Numbered from the stretch's first letter, positions 8,695 to 17,674 are shown. The stretch: DNA of 46,052 bases from TTA-H9 sp002071415 (GCA_035411425.1 DAONSX010000015.1:1-46052); one strand, 5' to 3'. The notes: generated by a model not told the origin, from the sequence alone. Made by a program: numbers and translations.

Positions 8695-9990
8695 TCATTG
8701 AGTATAAAAATCGAGCATTTTTCGAATAGCTCGTATGCAAACCGGGCAAAAGGTGTTTTGACGAAAAGTATTCATCAGGCAGTCCATGGCTGGGCGATAA
8801 ATGCCTTTAGCAGCATAGCCTCCTCCTTCGAAAACACCCACCTTATTTCTATAAATTTCTTCGGCAGGGGTAGGGATGGGAGTTCCTTCTTCTATCATAT
8901 CGGCCCATTTTCTTTTGAAATTTACCAATGTAGTAATATTGGGTTCCTGCGGCTCGAGGTCGAGAGGATAAAATTCATTGTAAGCCACCTCCGAATCATA
9001 GTATTCATCGGCTAATCCGGCAAAACTATGCCCAAATTCATGGATGAAGACCTTTCCAGCAAGCATGTTGCTATTCACCGAAAGAGCATAATAATTGAAG
9101 ATTGCACCACCACCGTACATGGATGAGTTGACTAAAATATAAATCTGGTCGTAAGGAGCATTGGAAGCAACATCTCTTACTGTTTGAAATGCATCGGTCA
9201 TACAGTAACGATCGAGATCGAAGGTATAGAATTTCGAATGAAGCAAGGTATTCTTCCAGATTCCCGATGGTGGAAAATCGCTGCTTTCTTCAAATGAAGG
9301 AGCTAAAACGGCTTTGATATTGATTTTATCGCTGTATTCGTTATAAGGAGAATATCCTAAGAGTATTTCCGCAAATTTTTGACAATCCTGCTTGAAGATT
9401 TCCATCTGCTGTGAAGTATATCCCTCGGGCAAAATCACAATATCGAGGGCTTTTTCTGCCGGAGCAACTTCTCTGATCTTGAAGACAGGGAAAACCATTC
9501 TTTGCTTTTGGTTCACAAAATAGTCGTTGACGCGAAATGGATAGGAAAATTTCTTTTCGAATTGTCCCTTCCTGTTCCGACTGTAGATTTCGATGAAGGC
9601 ATCATGACGTGGGAAAGGCATGACAACGGATTCTTCGAATGCTCTGTAAACATTTTGTGCTTCAAGTGTAGTTTGCCATTCCGAGAACAAAGTGGAATAA
9701 CCTCTCGAATAAATTAACTCACCCGTAGCCTGATCGTAGAGCCGACACTGGAATTTACCATAACCAAAGGTATCGATCAGGTGAAGGTGTGAACCTGCCC
9801 AATAAGGTTCTTCGAGGAGTTCATCCAATGCAAAAAATTCATTCCTGGCGTCTCCAATATGTAGGTAATCGAAGCGTAGGGTCTTATTGAGGAAGAGAGA
9901 GTCGAATTGAGCATGAATGACGTTTGGGTGTACCAACCAACTCAAAACGAACAATATACTCAGAAGATGTTGATGAAAAAAGTGAGCCAT
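8695..9990 (-). CDS. Secreted M64 (IgA1-peptidase-type) metallopeptidase
   Basis: A 431-residue exported zinc peptidase. The signal peptide ends ...PNVIHA, with Gln28 as the likely first mature residue. An N-terminal beta-rich domain of about 150 residues is followed by the catalytic domain (LDIVILPEGYTSQQM at 182-196). The metal-binding HEFGHSFAGLADEY spans 317-330, with H317, E318, H321 and D328 placed as in M64. Cysteines near the C-terminus (CLMN, CPVC) may form a disulfide. The C-terminus RKMLDFYTQ has no type IX sorting domain. The natural substrate is unknown; the family name comes from clostridial IgA protease. A paired promoter lies at 10059-10092. Confidence 0.9.
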   Translation of the reverse strand: MAHFFHQHLLSILFVLSWLVHPNVIHAQFDSLFLNKTLRFDYLHIGDARNEFFALDELLEEPYWAGSHLHLIDTFGYGKFQCRLYDQATGELIYSRGYSTLFSEWQTTLEAQNVYRAFEESVVMPFPRHDAFIEIYSRNRKGQFEKKFSYPFRVNDYFVNQKQRMVFPVFKIREVAPAEKALDIVILPEGYTSQQMEIFKQDCQKFAEILLGYSPYNEYSDKINIKAVLAPSFEESSDFPPSGIWKNTLLHSKFYTFDLDRYCMTDAFQTVRDVASNAPYDQIYILVNSSMYGGGAIFNYYALSVNSNMLAGKVFIHEFGHSFAGLADEYYDSEVAYNEFYPLDLEPQEPNITTLVNFKRKWADMIEEGTPIPTPAEEIYRNKVGVFEGGGYAAKGIYRPAMDCLMNTFRQNTFCPVCIRAIRKMLDFYTQ

Positions 9991-10058
9991 TATGGAGAAA
10001 ATTTAATAAATTAAATCACAATGTTTTATGTTTGTGTTTTTCGTTATTAGCCTGCAAG

Positions 10059-10092
10059 CAAAGGTAAAGAGCTTTTGTTGATTTTCGGCAAA
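10059..10092 (-). promoter_or_regulatory. Bacteroidota promoter for the M64 peptidase gene
   Basis: Minus strand: TTTG at 10092-10089, 22-base spacer, TACCTTTG at 10066-10059, followed by C. Both elements of the Bacteroidota consensus are present. The leader before the ATG at 9990 is about 60 bases. Confidence 0.55.
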
Positions 10093-10188
10093 TCGATGAA
10101 AGAGAAAAGGAAAATAAACCAGTTTTGGTTTTGAGATTTTTTTCCGATTTTTGCATTGTAAAATACGAATCTTTTAATTTTACGTCGA

Positions 10189-10196
10189 TAATTTTG
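10189..10196 (+). promoter_or_regulatory. Candidate -7 box for tnaA
   Basis: TAATTTTG on the plus strand. It lies 184 bases before the ATG, so the leader would be unusually long for this genome. No good -33 element is seen. A closer promoter cannot be excluded. Confidence 0.35.
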
Positions 10197-10379
10197 AATA
10201 TGTGGTTTGAACTGCTTTCTTCATTAGCACTATGCAGATATTGTCGTATCAAGTGCCGCGACAATTATTCCATCTGAATTCCCCAGCCGGGTGTTTTTTC
10301 TTTTTCCATATTTTCTATAGAGATTTTTCCAGTCGAAAGATTAAACAAAACCATTATCATAATTAAAAACTTCAATTTT

Positions 10380-11762
10380 ATGGAATTACCATTTGCTGAA
10401 TATTACCGGATAAAGATGGTAGAGCCGATTTATCCGAGCACGCGTGAACAGAGAGAGGACTGGATAAGACAGGCCAGATACAATCTGTTCAATTTAAAAA
10501 GCGAGCAGGTTTACATTGATTTGATTACCGATTCCGGCACTGGCGCTATGAGCGACCGTCAGTGGAGCGAGCTGATGCTTGGCGACGAAAGCTATGCGGG
10601 AGCCAGTTCTTATTACAAGTTAAAACAGTCCATAGGTGAAATCTTTGGTTTCCCATACTTTCTCCCCACTCATCAGGGACGAGCAGCCGAGAATGTTTTA
10701 TTTTCGGCTTTGGTTAAGGCTGGAGATGTAATTCCAGGCAATTCACCTTTCGATACTACCAAAGGACATATTGAATTTCGAAATGCCACAGCCATAGATT
10801 GTAGCATTAATGAAGCTTTTGACACCAGTATTTCTCATCCTTTCAAAGGGAATGTCGATTTGCAGAAACTCGAGGATGTACTGAAGGCGAATCCCAGAGA
10901 AAAAATTCCTTTTGTCTTAATCACTGTGACCTGCAATACTTCGGGTGGACAGCCCGTTTCGATGCAGAACCTGCGCAAAGTGAAAGCCCTGGCAGCTAAG
11001 TATGGTATTCCGGTTTGCTATGATTCGGCTCGTTTTGCCGAGAATGCCTACTTCATCAAAAAACGCGAGCCTGAATATCAAGATAAATCGATTCGTGAAA
11101 TCGTGACCGAAATGTATTCTTATGCCGATTTGGCTACCATGAGTGGGAAAAAGGACGGAATAGTCAATATTGGGGGGTTCATAGGATTTCGTTCGGAGGA
11201 GATTTTTCGGCAGGCTACCACCTTCAATATCATGTTCGAAGGATACATTACCTATGGCGGCATGTCGGGTCGAGATATGAATGCTATGGCAGAAGGCCTG
11301 CGCGAGAGTACTACTTTCGAATATTTAGAGACACGCATAAGACAAGTGGAATATCTTGGAAAACGACTCACCGAGTTTGGAATTCCCATTCAACAACCTG
11401 TTGGGGGACATGCAGTTTTTGTGGATGCCCTGAAGTTTCTGCCTAAAGTTCCACGTAAGGAATATGTGGCTCAAACCTTAGCTGTGGAGCTCTATCTTGA
11501 GGCTGGAATTCGTGCCGTAGAAATAGGAACTTTATTGGCCGACAGAGATCCCGTTACACGTGAGGATCGTTATCCGGCTCTCGAAACGGTTCGACTGGCC
11601 ATTCCTAGAAGGGTTTACACCAATAATCATATTGACGTTGTGGCCGTTGCTATCAAAAATATCTGGGACCGCCGCATGGATATCCAGCATGGGTATCGAA
11701 TTACATGGGAAGCTCCTATCATGCGCCATTTTACTGTTGAGCTCGAAAAGTCCGATAATTGA
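10380..11762 (+). CDS. tnaA: Tryptophanase (tryptophan indole-lyase)
   Basis: A PLP enzyme that cleaves tryptophan to indole, pyruvate and ammonia; cytosolic tetramer in known cases. 460 residues, the family length, starting MELPFAEYYRIKMVEP. Landmarks are YIDLITDSGTGAMSD (45-59), LGDESYAG (67-74), PTHQGRAAENV (96-106) and SGKKD with the PLP lysine K258. Tyrosine phenol-lyase is the close relative; its phenol-contacting Arg in 'MERG' is Ile382 here (VEIGTLLADRDP), as in tryptophanases, so I prefer that call. It is transcribed alone, divergent from the M64 peptidase. Pyruvate and ammonia production fits an amino-acid-fermenting organism. Confidence 0.93.
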   Translation: MELPFAEYYRIKMVEPIYPSTREQREDWIRQARYNLFNLKSEQVYIDLITDSGTGAMSDRQWSELMLGDESYAGASSYYKLKQSIGEIFGFPYFLPTHQGRAAENVLFSALVKAGDVIPGNSPFDTTKGHIEFRNATAIDCSINEAFDTSISHPFKGNVDLQKLEDVLKANPREKIPFVLITVTCNTSGGQPVSMQNLRKVKALAAKYGIPVCYDSARFAENAYFIKKREPEYQDKSIREIVTEMYSYADLATMSGKKDGIVNIGGFIGFRSEEIFRQATTFNIMFEGYITYGGMSGRDMNAMAEGLRESTTFEYLETRIRQVEYLGKRLTEFGIPIQQPVGGHAVFVDALKFLPKVPRKEYVAQTLAVELYLEAGIRAVEIGTLLADRDPVTREDRYPALETVRLAIPRRVYTNNHIDVVAVAIKNIWDRRMDIQHGYRITWEAPIMRHFTVELEKSDN

Positions 11763-11996
11763 TCCCGACATTCTGCCTCGAAGTATTCTCAGAAATGGAA
11801 TTTTAAGTTCATGAGCCAACATACTGGCACGATGTGTCCTTGGTTTCTTTTTCTTTCTTAAGCATCCTTGGTGAATTTCAACATAGTAGGTAAAAAATCA
11901 TTTTCGTAGGCTTTTTCGGAATTTGGTTAGGGGAAAGCAATTGTGTCGTAGCTATTCATTTTCAGGGTATTATAAACGATAGGAGGTTTTTCTATT

Positions 11997-12086
11997 ATGC
12001 ACCTTCATCGTTTCTTTGGTGTTTTTATCGATAGGACGCCAATGTCAGCCATATTCGGCGTCAGACGTGGTGGGGAGCTGACATGA
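11997..12086 (+). CDS. Possible 29-residue small ORF with Shine-Dalgarno
   Basis: ATG at 11997 opens a 29-codon frame ending in TGA at 12086 (MHLHRFFGVFIDRTPMSAIF...). AGGAGG lies 10 bases before the ATG, notable because genes in this window generally lack such a site. There is no family match that I know. It overlaps the interleaved inverted repeats, so the conserved element could be the RNA rather than the peptide. A competing 42-codon frame runs on the minus strand. Confidence 0.2.
   Translation: MHLHRFFGVFIDRTPMSAIFGVRRGGELT
12035..12084 (+). ncRNA. Candidate pseudoknot-forming element
   Basis: GACGCC (12035-12040) is complementary to GGCGTC (12057-12062), and ATGTCAGC (12042-12049) to GCTGACAT (12077-12084). 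The two perfect stems interleave, which is the topology of an H-type pseudoknot. Either stem alone could also form a plain hairpin. It lies about 290 bases before the fusion dehydrogenase ATG. No known riboswitch class was recognised. Confidence 0.25.
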
Positions 12087-12369
12087 GGTCGATTTCTGGC
12101 AAAGAGTATCTCTCCCTTTTCGAACCTTTCCATTTTGACATGGTTTTTCCGAAGCAAACCTTTCGAAATATTGTTTTGTCAAGAAATTCTGACTGGATGA
12201 AGGCCGATGGTTTGAATGTAGCAAAGTTTATCAATGGTTTGGGTTGTTATTTGAAATGATTATGAATAGGAGATTTTCCGTTTTTATGGGGTGTGGTTCA
12301 GAAATAAACCCAGTAATTTTGCTGTGAAATTTTTCACAATGTTTTTTTATTCACATTAAAGGAAATATC

Positions 12370-15300
12370 ATGTATAAAATTACCACACATCCCATTCTTG
12401 AGGTTCCCAAGGCAGAAAAGGTTACTTTTAGATACGATGGGCACATCATCGAAGCTGAGAAGGGTTATACCATAGCTGCAGCGCTTCATCAGGCTGGATT
12501 TCCTGTACACAGTCACAGTTTACGCAATCGTAAGAGGAGTTTGGAATGTGGCATAGGGAAATGCGGTGCTTGTGAAATGCTGGTGAATGGGCAGGTAAAG
12601 CGCATTTGCATTACCAAGGTCGATGGAGTGCATGAGGTAAAAGAAATCCCTCATGATTACAGGCCGGGGGTTGTCGAATATCGCAAGAATGAACCCATCG
12701 ATGTTTATAAAACCCAGGTCGCAATTATTGGTGCCGGGCCGGCAGGTTTGGCTGCCCGTGAAATCTTATGTCAGTTTGGGATCGATAATTTGGTAGTTGA
12801 TAACAACAGTAAGATTGGTGGGCAATTTCTGATGCAAACCCATCAGTTTTTCTTTTTTGAGAAGGAAAAGAAATTTGGAGGGATGCGAGGTTTCGATATT
12901 GCTCAAACCCTAGCTGGGACAGACCATGATGGTATATTTTTGAATTCGACGGTATGGGATATTCTGGAAGGAGGTCGGCTTGCCGTGAAGGAAATTACGA
13001 CCGACAGAATCTATTATATCGATGCAGAATATTTGGTTGTATCTACCGGGGCTGTTCCATTTATGCCTTCCTTTGAGAATGATGACTTACCCGGAGTTTA
13101 CACGGCTGCGGTAGTTCAAAAGATGATGAATATGCAGTTTACCCTCTTGGGTAAAAATGTTTTGACGGTTGGAGCGGGGAATATTGGATATTTGACTTCT
13201 TATCAGCTTATGCAGGCGGGAGCAAGGGTAAAAGTCATTTTGGAGGCTCAACCCTTTGAAGGCGGATTTCCCGTTCAGGCGAATAGAGTGCGAAGATTGG
13301 GAATTCCTGTACTGACCTCGCATATTCTGCTCAAAGCTATACCCAATCGAGATTTGACGGGAATCACGGGTGCTGTAATAGCACTTTGCAAAAATTTTCA
13401 TCCTGTTGTTGGAACTGAGACTGTAGTCGAAGGTATCGATGCCATCAATATTTGTACGGGATTGGTTTCGGATGATCAGCTACTGATCAAGGGGAACGAG
13501 GTTTTTGGACGAAAATGCTATGGTGCTGGCGATACCATTCGCATTGGAGAAGGCACGAGTGCGGTTCTGAGAGGGAAGCAAGTAGCCTATGAAATTCTTA
13601 TGGAAATGGGAATTCGTTTGAATTATGACGATTATCTTTCACTTTCGAAAGAATATATCGATTCGCAGCAACATCCAATAAGAATCATCGATCGACCTTA
13701 CATGCCCGACCATGAAAGGATGCAAGCCAAAGGATTCGTGTTGATCGATTGTCTTTATGGATTCGCCTGTAATCCTTGTGCTTTTGCCTGTCCTCAGGGT
13801 GCCATTACAAAATCTTCGACCAGTACAGTTCCTTCCATCGATTTCGACAAGTGCATTGGCTGTATGGATTGTGTTTATCAATGTCCGGGCTTAGCTATTT
13901 TTGGTTATAATTTGAAACGCGATTGGGTATTTTTGCCCATAGAATATGATGTAAAGGAAAATGCCGAAGTTTTTCTCGTTGACAATTATGGAAAAATTTT
14001 AGGAGAAGGGGTAATCGATAAGATTCTTCGGAAACCCAATAAAACCAATATTGCTCGAGTAAAGTCGCTCAGCCTGCATGGAGAAGATTTAACACAAGTG
14101 CGTAGCTTCATAGTCAAGAAGAATTATCCAGTGCCTTTAGAGCTACGGCCTTATGATGAACAGATTCCGGTTGAAAGTTATATCTGTCATTGCGATGATG
14201 TAAAAATTGAGGAGATTTTAGAAGTGGTAGGTGAGAGGAAATTCATATCCATTGATGAGATAAAGCACACTACACGTTTAGGGATGGGTGCATGTCGGGG
14301 AAAACGTTGCATACCCCGATTGAAGTCCAAGATAAAGGATTATGGAATTCAGATTGTAGGCGAAGCCACGCCCCGCGGACCGATGTCGAATCAACTTTCG
14401 CTTGGAGAGCTTTATCCCAGGCCAGTTCATGAAAATTTCGTAGTAAACCGTTCTGTAAGAAAGGAGAAAGTGGAAACTCTAATAGCAGGTGGAGGCATGG
14501 GAGGAAGTGCCTTATTTCGATATTTATCCGAAGCAGGCAAGAAGCCGGTATTGATTAATTTTGGCCGTGGTTCTTCATGGAGGAATATTGCAGGAGGCCG
14601 TCCCAATTTCAGTGTTCCTGAGCTTTCCGATATTGCCGAGCATAACCGCCAGATATTTATCGAATTGCAACAACTGCACAACATCGACTATCATCCCATA
14701 CAATACGTGAATTTTGCACACGATGAAGAAATGTACAAGGCACTGGAAGCTGCCATGGCATGGAGCAAAGCCGAAATGATCAGTCCGAAGGATTTTACGA
14801 AACGGATTTCTCCATTTTTCAACCCAGGTTTAAAAACCTATATTGCTGCACAGATTACTTATAATTGTTGGCAGGCTACTCCGGGCAAAACCATCGATTT
14901 AATCCGTCGGATTGGAATTCAGCAAGGAGGTACGATTTTGGAAGATTGCAAGTTAATCGATGTAAGAAAGAATGGTCAGGAATATCAAGTTTTGGTTCAA
15001 GATCATACCAAACAATACATTGAATACAGTAGTGAAATCTTCATCAATGCATTAGGGCCAGAAGCCGCATACTTTGCCAGATTATTAGGAATAGAAACGG
15101 GTCTCTATCCCGTACGCCATCAGGCATTTATTACGCGTCGAATGCCTATGCTTGGTGTCAACGATATACCACTTCCGATGTTGATCGACAGAAGGAAATA
15201 CAAGGGTTTCGTGGCCGTTTATGGGCAGCAGCTAGCCGAAACGGGTCAGGTCATAGGCTGTGCTTCTCCGGCAGTAGATCCCGCCGAAACCCTCAAGAAT

Positions 15301-15594
15301 TTGAAAGTTAACTCGAGAGAATTTCTCGAAATTTTCTCAGAAGTTTTCGTGGATTGGTTGCCCGAATTATCCTCGGTGGGTTTTCAGGCGGTCTGGTCAG
15401 GTTATTATGTCGAACCACGAATGATCATAGACCCGGATTTAGGATTATTTGTCGGGCTCCGCGGCCAAGGTTTCATGCTAAGTCAGTACCTTGCCAAGAT
15501 GTATGTCGATAAACTCACAGGCAGGCCTGTACCCGAATACTTTTCACGTTTGAGCATTCAGGGCGATGGATTGCCCGAAAAAGCCTTCAAATAA
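12370..15594 (+). CDS. Single-chain HcnABC-like FAD/Fe-S amino-acid dehydrogenase fusion
   Basis: A 1074-residue multidomain oxidoreductase. In order: a [2Fe-2S] ferredoxin-like domain (about 15-105; C60, C65, C68, C80); an FAD/NAD(P) pyridine-nucleotide oxidoreductase domain (GAGPAG at 121-126, GAGNIG at 268-273); two 4Fe-4S motifs (C461, C467, C470, C474 and C495, C498, C501, C505); a BFD-like Cys cluster (C606, C608, C642, C647); and a D-amino-acid-oxidase-type FAD domain (AGGGMGGSA from 706 to the end). These modules are normally separate subunits in hydrogen cyanide synthase HcnABC, opine oxidase and dye-linked proline/hydroxyproline dehydrogenases. The likely job is oxidising an imino or amino acid and passing electrons through the clusters. 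No signal peptide; cytosolic or membrane-associated. The substrate cannot be decided from sequence. Confidence 0.85.
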   Translation: MYKITTHPILEVPKAEKVTFRYDGHIIEAEKGYTIAAALHQAGFPVHSHSLRNRKRSLECGIGKCGACEMLVNGQVKRICITKVDGVHEVKEIPHDYRPGVVEYRKNEPIDVYKTQVAIIGAGPAGLAAREILCQFGIDNLVVDNNSKIGGQFLMQTHQFFFFEKEKKFGGMRGFDIAQTLAGTDHDGIFLNSTVWDILEGGRLAVKEITTDRIYYIDAEYLVVSTGAVPFMPSFENDDLPGVYTAAVVQKMMNMQFTLLGKNVLTVGAGNIGYLTSYQLMQAGARVKVILEAQPFEGGFPVQANRVRRLGIPVLTSHILLKAIPNRDLTGITGAVIALCKNFHPVVGTETVVEGIDAINICTGLVSDDQLLIKGNEVFGRKCYGAGDTIRIGEGTSAVLRGKQVAYEILMEMGIRLNYDDYLSLSKEYIDSQQHPIRIIDRPYMPDHERMQAKGFVLIDCLYGFACNPCAFACPQGAITKSSTSTVPSIDFDKCIGCMDCVYQCPGLAIFGYNLKRDWVFLPIEYDVKENAEVFLVDNYGKILGEGVIDKILRKPNKTNIARVKSLSLHGEDLTQVRSFIVKKNYPVPLELRPYDEQIPVESYICHCDDVKIEEILEVVGERKFISIDEIKHTTRLGMGACRGKRCIPRLKSKIKDYGIQIVGEATPRGPMSNQLSLGELYPRPVHENFVVNRSVRKEKVETLIAGGGMGGSALFRYLSEAGKKPVLINFGRGSSWRNIAGGRPNFSVPELSDIAEHNRQIFIELQQLHNIDYHPIQYVNFAHDEEMYKALEAAMAWSKAEMISPKDFTKRISPFFNPGLKTYIAAQITYNCWQATPGKTIDLIRRIGIQQGGTILEDCKLIDVRKNGQEYQVLVQDHTKQYIEYSSEIFINALGPEAAYFARLLGIETGLYPVRHQAFITRRMPMLGVNDIPLPMLIDRRKYKGFVAVYGQQLAETGQVIGCASPAVDPAETLKNLKVNSREFLEIFSEVFVDWLPELSSVGFQAVWSGYYVEPRMIIDPDLGLFVGLRGQGFMLSQYLAKMYVDKLTGRPVPEYFSRLSIQGDGLPEKAFK

Positions 15595-15648
15595 ATATTC
15601 GGGTTCATCGCTTTATTTAGGGTTTTCATTTTCGAACATTTTATTTCG

Positions 15649-15656
15649 TAATTTTG
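15649..15656 (+). promoter_or_regulatory. Bacteroidota -7 box for DUF177-rpmF
   Basis: TAATTTTG followed by C, with TTTC about 21 bases upstream. It lies 28 bases before the GTG start at 15677, so the leader is about 14 bases. Confidence 0.5.
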
Positions 15657-15676
15657 CCCTCCAATTTCTGTGAGAA

Positions 15677-16201
15677 GTGTTGAATGCATTGAAACCATAT
15701 CATCTGGGATTCTCAGGCTTGGCGCTGGGTCATCATCATTACGATTTCGACATTGGATCGAAGTTTTTCGATTGTTTCGAAGAAAGCGAGATTCATGCTG
15801 GAAAAGTTAAAGTGGATTTGGATCTGGAAAAACAGAAAAAGATGTTAGTGCTTCATTTCGATATCCATGGTGCGGTGGAGGTGGTTTGCGATCGTTGTGC
15901 CTACGAATATATGCAACCTATCGCAGGGAAGGAAGAGGTTTACATAAAGTTCGGCCCTGAATATATCGAAGAAGATGATGACGTTTTGGTTTTACCCCAG
16001 GGAAGCCATGAAGTGGATATTTCGCAGATGTTGTATGATTTTATTCATTTGATGGTACCATATCATCGTTTGCACTTACCCGATGAGAATGGGAATCCGG
16101 AATGCAACAAGGAGAATCTTGAAATTCTGGAAAGACTTGCACCAAAGGAAAATCAAATAGATCCCAGATGGGAAGTTTTAAATCGTTTAAAAACCGATTG
16201 A
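15677..16201 (+). CDS. DUF177 (YceD-like) protein
   Basis: A 174-residue cytosolic protein with the DUF177 hallmark CDRC pair (C71 and C74, in VEVVCDRCAYEYMQPI) and an acidic C-terminal half (EEDDDVLVLP). The family is co-conserved with rpmF and in other bacteria is linked to 23S rRNA/ribosome function; here rpmF follows 32 bases later. The first codon is taken as GTG at 15677; a TTG at 15680 is the alternative, and no ATG is available before the conserved part. The pair forms the DUF177-rpmF-fabH cluster typical of Bacteroidota. Confidence 0.88.
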   Translation: MLNALKPYHLGFSGLALGHHHYDFDIGSKFFDCFEESEIHAGKVKVDLDLEKQKKMLVLHFDIHGAVEVVCDRCAYEYMQPIAGKEEVYIKFGPEYIEEDDDVLVLPQGSHEVDISQMLYDFIHLMVPYHRLHLPDENGNPECNKENLEILERLAPKENQIDPRWEVLNRLKTD

Positions 16202-16233
16202 TATTTCATAATTCAAACTAAAAATTGTAAGAG

Positions 16234-16419
16234 ATGCCGAATCCCAAAAGAAGATGGTCGAAGACCAGAACGCGTAAGAGAAGAACCCATTACAAAGCCA
16301 AGATGCCGGCTGCCTTTGCATGTCCCAACTGTGGCTCACCAGTGCTTTACCACAGAGTATGTCCTTCGTGTGGTTTCTATAGAGGCCGTCAGGTAATGGA
16401 AGTCGAAAAGATGAAATAA
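16234..16419 (+). CDS. rpmF: 50S ribosomal protein L32
   Basis: A 61-residue, strongly basic protein starting MPNPKRRWSKTRTRKRRTHY, with a zinc ribbon formed by C30, C33, C43 and C46. This is the Cys-containing (zinc-binding) form of L32. It follows the DUF177 gene by 32 bases, probably in one transcript, and precedes fabH by 138 bases. The start is fixed by the conserved MPNPKRR. Confidence 0.97.
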   Translation: MPNPKRRWSKTRTRKRRTHYKAKMPAAFACPNCGSPVLYHRVCPSCGFYRGRQVMEVEKMK

Positions 16420-16557
16420 ATTTCTTCATACTTAAAATTTGTATTGATTGAAAGATTCTTTGACAAGAGATTTTTGTGAGAATTTTTTTTACTTATTGCC
16501 TGAGGTTAAATCGTTTCGAAGCAGAATACATTACAATCTATTTTAATTGCAATTAAA

Positions 16558-17559
16558 ATGACCAAGATACGTGCTGCAATTACGGGAGTAGGTGCTTATG
16601 TACCGGATTATATCCTGACCAATGAGGAGATTAGCAGAATGGTTGATACCTCGGATGAATGGATCATGACGCGGGTTGGAATCAAGACTCGAAGGATTTT
16701 GAGAGGGAAAGGCAAAGGTACATCCGATTTGGGAACTCCTGCGGTGAATGAACTTTTACGCAAAACAGGAACAAAGCCCGAAGAGATTGATTTATTGATT
16801 TGTTCGACGGTAACCCCTGATCATCTTTTTCCTTCTACTTCGGCAATCATCGCCGATAAGGTTAGGATTAAGAATGCCTTTTGTTTTGATTTGAACGCAG
16901 CCTGTTCGAGTTTTCTTATTGGTCTTTCGAGTGCTGCGAAGTTTGTAGAATCGGGGCGATATAAGAAGGTAGTGTTGGTAGGTGCCGATAAGATGTCATC
17001 CATTACGGATTATACCGATCGTAGCACTTGCCCTTTGTTTGGAGACGCTGCTGGTGCGGTGCTTATCGAACCCACCGCTGATACCGAAGTTGGCTATATC
17101 GACGAAATACTTCATACCGATGGATATGGCCGCATCTATCTGTATCAAAAAGCCGGAGGTTCGGTATATCCTCCTACCCATCGTACGGTTGAAGCCCGTG
17201 AACATTACATCTATCAGGAAGGGCAAGTCGTATTTAAGGCCGCAGTAGCCTCTATGGCCGACGTTGCCGTCGAAATGATGGAAAAACATGGATTAACTTC
17301 TGAAACTATTCATTGGTTGGTTCCCCATCAGGCCAATAACCGTATCATCGAAGCAGTAGCCCGACGTATGCGCCTGCCGAAAAAAAAGGTGATGATAAAT
17401 ATCGATAAATATGGTAATACCACTTCGGCCACACTTCCTCTTTGTTTGTACGAATGGGAACATCAGATGCATAAAGGAGATAATATCATTCTGGCTACTT
17501 TTGGTGCTGGCTTCACCTGGGGCGCTATCTATCTGAAATGGGCCTACGATCCCAGATAA
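16558..17559 (+). CDS. fabH: Beta-ketoacyl-ACP synthase III
   Basis: Condenses an acyl-CoA primer with malonyl-ACP to start fatty-acid synthesis. 333 residues, the usual length. The catalytic triad is visible: C116 in DLNAACSSF, H257 in VPHQANNRI and N287 in KYGNTTSAT, with the C-terminal GFTWGA glycine loop. In many bacteria plsX sits between rpmF and fabH; here it is absent, as in other Bacteroidota. The 138-base gap before it is AT-rich and contains no consensus -7 box, so read-through from rpmF is possible. Confidence 0.96.
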   Translation: MTKIRAAITGVGAYVPDYILTNEEISRMVDTSDEWIMTRVGIKTRRILRGKGKGTSDLGTPAVNELLRKTGTKPEEIDLLICSTVTPDHLFPSTSAIIADKVRIKNAFCFDLNAACSSFLIGLSSAAKFVESGRYKKVVLVGADKMSSITDYTDRSTCPLFGDAAGAVLIEPTADTEVGYIDEILHTDGYGRIYLYQKAGGSVYPPTHRTVEAREHYIYQEGQVVFKAAVASMADVAVEMMEKHGLTSETIHWLVPHQANNRIIEAVARRMRLPKKKVMINIDKYGNTTSATLPLCLYEWEHQMHKGDNIILATFGAGFTWGAIYLKWAYDPR

Positions 17560-17632
17560 ACCAAGGTAATCATAATTGCCTTTCATGAGGAGAATATTTC
17601 TGTTTATTGCGTGTGAGTTGATTTTCTTTTAG

Positions 17633-17640
17633 TAATTTTG
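17633..17640 (+). promoter_or_regulatory. Bacteroidota -7 box for the M48 lipoprotein gene
   Basis: TAATTTTG on the plus strand, 35 bases before the ATG at 17675. The -33 element is weak (GTTG). Confidence 0.4.
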
Positions 17641-17674
17641 TTTAGATAACCTCCTCAGAAATCCTCCCGAAACT

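Larger units (their letters stand above)
9991..10379. other. Divergent intergenic region, M64 peptidase / tryptophanase
   Basis: A 389-base gap between divergent genes. It holds a minus-strand promoter (10059-10092) and a plus-strand -7 box (10189-10196). The latter would give tnaA a leader of about 175 bases. I see no clear hairpin terminator or leader-peptide gene in it. An 82-codon minus-strand frame here looks like chance. Confidence 0.5.
11763..12369. other. Long intergenic region with possible RNA structure and small ORFs
   Basis: A 607-base gap between tnaA and the fusion dehydrogenase. Within it: an AGGAGG at 11981-11986 followed by a 29-codon frame (11997-12086); a 42-codon frame on the other strand (12133-12005); and two interleaved inverted repeats (12035-12084). 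No family was recognised. The last 150 bases are AT-rich and probably hold the promoter of the downstream gene, but no consensus -7 box is present. Confidence 0.4.

Noticed and set aside
10016..10264. 82-codon minus-strand frame before tnaA
   Set aside because: It spans two promoter boxes, and its composition looks like translated AT-rich intergenic DNA.
12370..15594. Sarcosine oxidase alpha subunit as the name for the fusion enzyme
   Set aside because: The N-terminal and middle domains resemble it, but the glycine-cleavage-T-like C-terminal domain of that subunit is absent; a DAO-type FAD domain is present instead.
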